In this document: positions 6,650-10,960 of the stretch, piece by piece
Layout of the letters: every line of letters starts with the position of its first letter
Position numbering within the stretch: the stretch's first letter is position 1
Translations under genes and position numbers: made by a program
From: Reyranella sp.
Lineage (GTDB): Bacteria; Pseudomonadota; Alphaproteobacteria; Reyranellales; Reyranellaceae
Direction: 5' to 3'
Assembly (NCBI GenBank): GCA_030681635.1
Contig: JAUXRT010000689.1
Coordinates: forward strand, 1 to 10,960
Length of the DNA: 10,960 nt
The notes under the pieces: model-generated
What the model was told of the DNA's origin: nothing
The model's input: only the letters and a program-made list of their open reading frames with translations
Databases searched by the model: none

Positions 6650-8229
6650 GGCTGCAGATCGATCCCCTTGTAGAGCGCGGCGCTGTAGATGCCGTGGGCG
6701 CGGACGTTCTTGATGGATTTCTTGGCCACCAGGAACAGCCGCGAATGGGCGGCCGGGATCATCAGCGCCTCGTCGTGGACCTTGCGCTGGACCTCCTTGA
6801 AATTCTTCTCGCGCTCGGCATCCGTGGTCGCGGTGCGGCCGGCATCGAGAAGCCGGTCGGTCTCCGGGTCGTTCCACATCATGCGGTTGGGCACCGGCCG
6901 ATTCCTGGAGTGGTAGTAAAGGTACATCTGGTCGCCGGCCGACGTGTAGGGCACCGAGAGCGTCCAGATGTCGTAGTCCTGCTGGGCGATCTTCTGGAAG
7001 AACACCGTGGGATCCCAGGTCTGGATCTTGATGTCGATGCCGACGGTGCGCGCCGCGCCCTGCAGCACTTCCGACAGCTTCGGGTTCTGCCCGACGGTGT
7101 AGGAATACATCAGCATCTCGAGCTTCTTGCCGTCCTTGTAGCGGAAGCCGTCGGCGCCCATCTTCCAGCCCGCCTCGTCGAGCAGCCTCTTCGCCTTCTC
7201 GGGGTCGCGCTTGGTCAGCACGTCGAGGGTCGCCGGCTCGAAGTCGAGCGACTTGGGATGGACCAGCGAGCGCGCCGTCTCGGCCTGGCCGAAGAAGATC
7301 GCCTTGTTGATCTCCTCGCGGTCGACCAGCAGCGCGAGCGCCTGGCGGACACGCTTGTCGGAGACGTTCTCGCGCGTGCTCTTGAAGCCCCAGTAGTACA
7401 TCGCGAAGTCGGCGGTCGGCTCATAGATCGCGAGGTTGGGCGCCTTGCGGAAAGTCTCGATCGCCTGCAGCGGGTTCCAGTGGCAGAAATCGGCCTGGCC
7501 CGAGAGCATGGTGGCGATGCGTGTCGTCTCCTCCGGCACGATGCGCCAGATCATGCGCTCGTACTTCACCGGTCCCTTGTTGCTGTAGACGTCGGTCGGG
7601 CCCCACTTGTAGGCATCGTGCCGCTTCAGCACGAGTTCCTTGCGCGGCTGCCAGCTCTCCCAGCACAGCGGGCCGGTGCCGTCGAAGCCTTTTACGCCGA
7701 AGTCGGCGCCCAGGCCCTCGACGTTCTCCTTGTTGATGATGGTGGCGGCGAAGTTCGCGAGGTCGACCAGCAGCTCGGAATGCGGGCGCTTCAGTTGGTA
7801 GACCAGCGTGTAGGGATCGGGCGCGGTCAGGCTCTGGATCTCGCCCAGCCGCCAGAAGAACGGCCATTTCGACGAGGGATCCGAGAGCCGCGTGAACGAA
7901 AAGATGACGTCGTCGGCGGTGAATTTCTTGCCGCTGCAGAAGGTGACGTCGTCGCGCAACTTGAAGGTGTAGGTGAGCTTGTCGTCGGAGACCGACCATG
8001 ACTTGGCGAGCAGCGGATGGACGCTCTTCAGATCCCAGCCCAGTGCCACCAGCGTGTCGCCCATCATGAACATGGGATGGCCCATGCCGCTCGAGGTGTT
8101 GCTGTGAGGATCGTACTTCGGCGCGTCCTGCGATCGGATGTTGACCAACGTCTGCGCCGAGGCCGGCGCCGCCAGGATTCCAAAACCGATCGCGAGCGCC
8201 AGCGCGGCGCTCCTCGCTCCCTTGATCAT
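6646..8229 (-). CDS. ABC transporter substrate-binding protein, family 5 (peptide/nickel/opine type)
   Basis: This 527-residue periplasmic solute-binding protein belongs to the DppA/OppA group. A signal peptide occupies residues 1-25 (basic MIKGAR, hydrophobic core, ASA-Q cleavage site). Family landmarks are LAKSWSVSDD, TYTFKLRDDVTFCSGKKF and TADDVIFSFTRLSDP near residues 75-120, DGTGPLCWESW at about 183-193, RIVPEETTRIATMLSGQAD at about 229-247, and VRQALALLVDREEINKAIF in the second lobe. Three cysteines in the mature N-terminal half (98, 189, 249) allow a disulfide. The ATG at 8229 has GGAGG 8 nt upstream. No permease or ATPase gene is next to it in the window, so it is an orphan here and its ligand cannot be assigned. 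It converges with ogt, and the two stop codons overlap. Confidence 0.93.
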   Translation of the reverse strand: MIKGARSAALALAIGFGILAAPASAQTLVNIRSQDAPKYDPHSNTSSGMGHPMFMMGDTLVALGWDLKSVHPLLAKSWSVSDDKLTYTFKLRDDVTFCSGKKFTADDVIFSFTRLSDPSSKWPFFWRLGEIQSLTAPDPYTLVYQLKRPHSELLVDLANFAATIINKENVEGLGADFGVKGFDGTGPLCWESWQPRKELVLKRHDAYKWGPTDVYSNKGPVKYERMIWRIVPEETTRIATMLSGQADFCHWNPLQAIETFRKAPNLAIYEPTADFAMYYWGFKSTRENVSDKRVRQALALLVDREEINKAIFFGQAETARSLVHPKSLDFEPATLDVLTKRDPEKAKRLLDEAGWKMGADGFRYKDGKKLEMLMYSYTVGQNPKLSEVLQGAARTVGIDIKIQTWDPTVFFQKIAQQDYDIWTLSVPYTSAGDQMYLYYHSRNRPVPNRMMWNDPETDRLLDAGRTATTDAEREKNFKEVQRKVHDEALMIPAAHSRLFLVAKKSIKNVRAHGIYSAALYKGIDLQP

Positions 8230-8340
8230 GCGCGTTCCCTCCGCCGGTGTGAGCCCGGCTAGGGGGAGAGGTTAGACGAATTGGGGCCTGGTGATTACCC
8301 CCATATTGACCTTCCAGCCTCTTGCCCATAAGAGCGGATT

Positions 8341-8715
8341 ATGCCGGTCCACTATACGATCGATCACAAGGCGCGCTTCGTCGAGGTCAGGTTCGACGGC
8401 GTCGTTGTCCTGAAGGACGTCGAGGACCTCTGCGACACCATTGTCGGCCAGGATGCCCTGCCCTATCGCAAGCTGATCGATGGCCGCACGGCCGTCGGCA
8501 AGTACGACGACAACGATGTCATGGCGCTGGGTGCCCGCCTCAGCGCCTATGCCACGATGGGCCCGCGCGGGGCGCTGGCGATGATCCCCGCCGACAACGT
8601 CTCGCTCGACCTCACGGACCGGCTCATCAACCTCGGCAAGAACGGGCGGCCGGCCAAGGCCTTCCGCTCGATCGACGAGGCCCGCAAGTGGCTGCTCGAA
8701 CAGCCTGAAGCCTAG
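8341..8715 (+). CDS. Small uncharacterised protein, possibly STAS/SpoIIAA-like
   Basis: This 124-residue soluble protein has no signal peptide or membrane segment. The pattern of a strand (FVEVRFDGVVVL), a helix (DVEDLCDTIV), LPYRKLIDGRTAVGKYDD, a long helix (DNDVMALGARLSAYATMG), a further strand (GALAMIPAD) and a C-terminal EARKWLLEQPEA looks like the small alpha/beta STAS/SpoIIAA-like proteins common in proteobacteria. This is a fold impression only, with no function assigned. The ATG at 8341 has a weak AAGAGCGG upstream. It is divergent from the substrate-binding protein gene across 111 bp. Its TAG stop (8713-8715) lies inside the left terminal repeat of the hairpin element that follows, so its last residues may have been shaped by that element. 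Confidence 0.75.
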   Translation: MPVHYTIDHKARFVEVRFDGVVVLKDVEDLCDTIVGQDALPYRKLIDGRTAVGKYDDNDVMALGARLSAYATMGPRGALAMIPADNVSLDLTDRLINLGKNGRPAKAFRSIDEARKWLLEQPEA

Positions 8716-8935
8716 AGCCTTTCTGGCTGAATCAGAAATCGCTTTCCTCCCCCGTCATCGGGTCGCGGCTATGGCCGCATCGGCCATAGCCGCCAGGTGT
8801 CACCGTCTTACGGTGACGGAGGGGTCGGACCCTATCGCCCTCGTAAGACGAGGGCACTTCCCCTTTGCGGACTCCGCAAAGGGGAAGAGGATGACCCCGA
8901 CTCCGATAATTCAATCTATATCGGAAAGGCTCTAG
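8712..8935. repeat. 224-bp hairpin-array element with 12-bp terminal inverted repeats
   Basis: Perfect ends CTAGAGCCTTTC (8712-8723) and GAAAGGCTCTAG (8924-8935) enclose a chain of stems. They are TTTCTG/CAGAAA (8720-8738), a 13-bp stem with a CAT loop (8765-8793), an 8-bp stem with a CTT loop (8799-8817), a small GGGT/ACCC (8822-8832), an 8-bp stem with an AAG loop (8837-8855), a 14-bp stem with an ACT loop (8857-8887), and CCGATA/TATCGG (8903-8924). GTCATC (8754-8759) can also pair with GATGAC (8890-8895) around the middle ones. No protein is convincingly encoded. It fills the space between two convergent genes and may terminate transcription in both directions. It looks like a non-autonomous or structured repeat (MITE/REP-composite type); no target duplication is evident apart from the CTAG ends themselves. 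Confidence 0.85.
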
Positions 8936-8938
8936 ATC

Positions 8939-9466
8939 TCAGGATTGGGGCACTGGCACGTTGCGGCGTTTCAGCCGCAGCAGCGAGGCCGTCGCCCGGC
9001 CATCCTCGGTCGGCTGGTAGACGACGCTGAACAGGGTCCGCGCCTTGGCCAGCGCCTCGCCGAAGCCTTGCTGTTCGCTCTCGAAGGAATCGAAACCACA
9101 GCGCAGCATGAAAGCGGCCTGGTCCTGCAGGACGCCGCCGGTCGCGCGCAGTTCACCCTGGTAGGCGAACCTGCCGCGCAGCAGGCGCGCCTGGCTATAG
9201 GCGCGGCCGTCGCTGAACTTGGGAAAATGCAGGGTCACGAGATCGAGCCGTGCCACGTCCGAGGCCAGCGCCTCGACCGGATCGGTGTTGGCCAGCGCCA
9301 CGCCGACCGGCCCGCGCCGGGCGAGTAACGCCGCCCGCGCCTCGCGCCAGCGCGCAAAGCTCACCAGCACCATGCCGTCGGCCGGCACCGCGGCATCGTC
9401 GGCGAGCCGCAGCCACGGGTCGTCGATGATGAGGGCCGTGGAAGTCCCTTCCCTATAGAGCGGCAT
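8939..9466 (-). CDS. DUF934 family protein, sulfite reductase-associated
   Basis: This 175-residue protein carries the DUF934 signature. FPKFSDGRAYSQARLLR is followed by YQGELRATGGVLQDQAAFML and RCGFDSFE, then a helical tail ending in LLRLKRRNVPVPQS. DUF934 genes regularly sit beside cysI and cysH in proteobacterial assimilatory sulfate reduction operons; the exact biochemical role is not established. I chose the ATG at 9466 (MPLYREG) over the open frame up to 9535 because the extra residues read only from the cysI-coding strand overlap and an AAGGACC site precedes this ATG. It overlaps the end of the sulfite reductase gene by 14 nt, which implies cotranscription and coupling. No cysH follows; the next thing downstream is the hairpin element. 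Confidence 0.9.
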   Translation of the reverse strand: MPLYREGTSTALIIDDPWLRLADDAAVPADGMVLVSFARWREARAALLARRGPVGVALANTDPVEALASDVARLDLVTLHFPKFSDGRAYSQARLLRGRFAYQGELRATGGVLQDQAAFMLRCGFDSFESEQQGFGEALAKARTLFSVVYQPTEDGRATASLLRLKRRNVPVPQS

Positions 9467-10960
9467 ACATGCGGTCCTTGAAGGGCTCGGCGCCGATGCG
9501 CCTGAACGTGTCGACGAAGCGCTCGCCCTGGGCACGCGTATCGAGATAGGTGCCGACCAGCGAATCGACGGCCTCGACGACCTTGTCGGCCGTCACGGCG
9601 GGCCCGAGGATCGTGCCGAGCGCCGTCTTGCCGAAGTCGACGTCGCCGCCCAGGCTGATCTGGTAGAGTTCGACGCCGTTCTTGTCGACGCCCAGGATGC
9701 CGATGTGGCCGACGTGATGATGGCCGCAGGCATTGATGCAGCCCGAGATTTTTATCTTCAGGTCGCCGATGTCGTGCTGGCGCGCCAGGCTCGCGAAATG
9801 ATTGGAGATACGCTGCGCCACCGGGATCGACCGCGCATTGGCGAGCGCGCAATAGTCGAGGCCTGGGCAGGCGATGATGTCGGTGATCTTGCCGACATTG
9901 GCTTCGGCGAAGCCGAGGCGCCCCAGCGCCACGTACACCGTCGGCAGGTCTTCCACCGCAACATGCGGCAGGATCAAATTCTGCTCGTGGCTGACCCGCA
10001 GCTCGGCCTGGCTAAAAGCCTCGGCGATGTCGGCCACGCCCTCCATCTGCACAGCGCTGGCATCGCCCGGCGGCGCGCCGGCAGGTTTCAGCGACGCCGT
10101 CACGATGGCGTAGCCCTTTACGCGATGCGGCGCGACGTTCGACTTCAGCCACAGGGCGAAGTCGCGATCCACCAGCCTCAGCGCCTCGACGGCACCGACC
10201 ATTTCAGGCCGCGGCGGCAGCTCGGGCGGCGCGAACTGGCGCGCGATCGCCTCGATAGTCTCGTCGTCGAGGCCCAGCAGCCCGTCGCGGGTCTCGGCAT
10301 ATTCCGCCTCGACATCGGCGCGCATCTTCTCGACGCCGACCTCGTGGACCAGGATTTTTATCCGGGCCTTATAGAGATTATCGCGCCGCCCATAGCGGTT
10401 GTAGACGCGCAGCGTCGCCTCGAGATAGGCCAGCAGCTCGTTCTTGGGCAGGAATTCGCGCAAGGTCTTGCCGATCATCGGCGTGCGTCCGAGGCCGCCG
10501 CCCACGATCACCTCGAAGCCGACCTCGCCCTCGTCGTTGCGCCAGAGACGCAAGCCGATGTCGTGCACGCGGACGGCGGCGCGGTCGTTGGGCGAACCGG
10601 TGATAGCGATCTTGAACTTGCGCGGCAGGAAGGTGAATTCGGGATGGAGCGTCGACCACTGACGCACGATCTCGGCCCAGATCCTGGGATCCTCGATCTC
10701 GTCCACGGCGGCCCCGGCAAAATGATCGGCGGTGACGTTGCGGATGCAGTTGCCGCTGGTCTGCAGCGCATGCATGTCGACTTCGGCGAGCGCCGCCAGC
10801 GCATCGGGCGCGTCTTCCAGCTTGATCCAGTTGAGCTGCAGGTTCTGCCGGGTGGTGAAAGGGCCGTAGCCGCGGTCGTACTTGCGCGAGATGTCAGCGA
10901 GCTTGCGCAACTGGCGCGACGACAGCGTGCCATAGGGAATGGCGATCCGCAGCATGTAGG
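9453..10960 (-). CDS. cysI: Nitrite/sulfite reductase, siroheme [4Fe-4S] subunit, 5' end outside window
   Basis: This is an assimilatory siroheme enzyme, probably ferredoxin-dependent sulfite reductase, that reduces sulfite to sulfide with six electrons in the cytoplasm. About 502 residues are visible, and the frame runs off the right edge (upstream codons read ...Y-MLRIAIPYG); an estimated 50 or so N-terminal residues are missing. Features include GYGPFTTRQNLQLNW and TSGNCIRNVTAD in the first ferredoxin-like half, and GGGLGRTPMIGKTLREFLP. The siroheme/cluster ligands are C-x5-C in ACPGLDYCALANARS (Cys363 and Cys369, counting from the M at 10955) and C-x3-C in CINACGHHHVGHIG (Cys406 and Cys410). 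No flavin domain is present. Nitrite and sulfite enzymes are hard to separate by sequence, but the overlapping DUF934 gene favours sulfite. Confidence 0.92.
   Translation of the reverse strand, partial: YMLRIAIPYGTLSSRQLRKLADISRKYDRGYGPFTTRQNLQLNWIKLEDAPDALAALAEVDMHALQTSGNCIRNVTADHFAGAAVDEIEDPRIWAEIVRQWSTLHPEFTFLPRKFKIAITGSPNDRAAVRVHDIGLRLWRNDEGEVGFEVIVGGGLGRTPMIGKTLREFLPKNELLAYLEATLRVYNRYGRRDNLYKARIKILVHEVGVEKMRADVEAEYAETRDGLLGLDDETIEAIARQFAPPELPPRPEMVGAVEALRLVDRDFALWLKSNVAPHRVKGYAIVTASLKPAGAPPGDASAVQMEGVADIAEAFSQAELRVSHEQNLILPHVAVEDLPTVYVALGRLGFAEANVGKITDIIACPGLDYCALANARSIPVAQRISNHFASLARQHDIGDLKIKISGCINACGHHHVGHIGILGVDKNGVELYQISLGGDVDFGKTALGTILGPAVTADKVVEAVDSLVGTYLDTRAQGERFVDTFRRIGAEPFKDRMYAAL

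Noticed and set aside
6412..8001. Long + strand open frame (529 codons) running through ogt into the substrate-binding protein gene
   Set aside because: Both genes it overlaps have unmistakable motifs in other frames, and the frame shows only shadow composition.
8281..8309. Possible promoter TTGGGG-17-TATTGA before the small + strand gene
   Set aside because: Both boxes are poor matches and such pairs occur by chance; not strong enough to annotate.
8732..8914. Short - strand open frame inside the hairpin array
   Set aside because: The sequence is explained by back-to-back hairpins; the peptide has no family resemblance.
8712..8935. Insertion sequence remnant with transposase
   Set aside because: Terminal repeats are present, but no transposase fragment and no clear target-site duplication are visible, so it is described only as a repeat element.

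Overview
The window is very GC-rich, densely coded chromosomal DNA. Gene families, codon use and two kinds of dispersed-looking intergenic palindrome suggest an alphaproteobacterium, perhaps near the Hyphomicrobiales or Reyranella. That placement is inference from family resemblance, not from a search. I see no rRNA, tRNA, CRISPR array, phage gene or transposase.

Layout from left to right. (1) The 3' part of a molybdopterin oxidoreductase catalytic subunit on the + strand enters from the left edge. (2) Convergent to it on the - strand are a DUF2252 protein, a small antibiotic-biosynthesis-monooxygenase (ABM) domain protein, and a 14-helix-type MFS drug exporter. (3) A 128-bp cloverleaf-like palindrome separates the exporter from a divergent + strand alkylation-repair pair. 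The first gene of that pair is an Ada/AlkA-type protein whose catalytic glycosylase domain is missing, and the second, overlapping it by 8 nt, is an O6-methylguanine-DNA methyltransferase. (4) The methyltransferase gene ends on a stop codon that overlaps the stop codon of a convergent orphan family-5 ABC substrate-binding protein. (5) A divergent small uncharacterised gene follows. It ends inside a 224-bp element made of 12-bp terminal inverted repeats around a run of internal hairpins. (6) On the other side of that element lies a sulfur-assimilation pair on the - strand: a siroheme nitrite/sulfite reductase, cut by the right edge, and a DUF934 gene that overlaps its 3' end by 14 nt.

Functionally, the coherent units are the adaptive-response-like pair (methylphosphotriester sensor/regulator plus suicide methyltransferase) and the sulfite reductase-DUF934 pair. 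The other genes look like independent single transcription units. The observations most worth checking are the excised HhH-GPD domain of the Ada/AlkA protein, the hairpin-array element at 8712-8935, and the three-way palindrome at 4873-5000.
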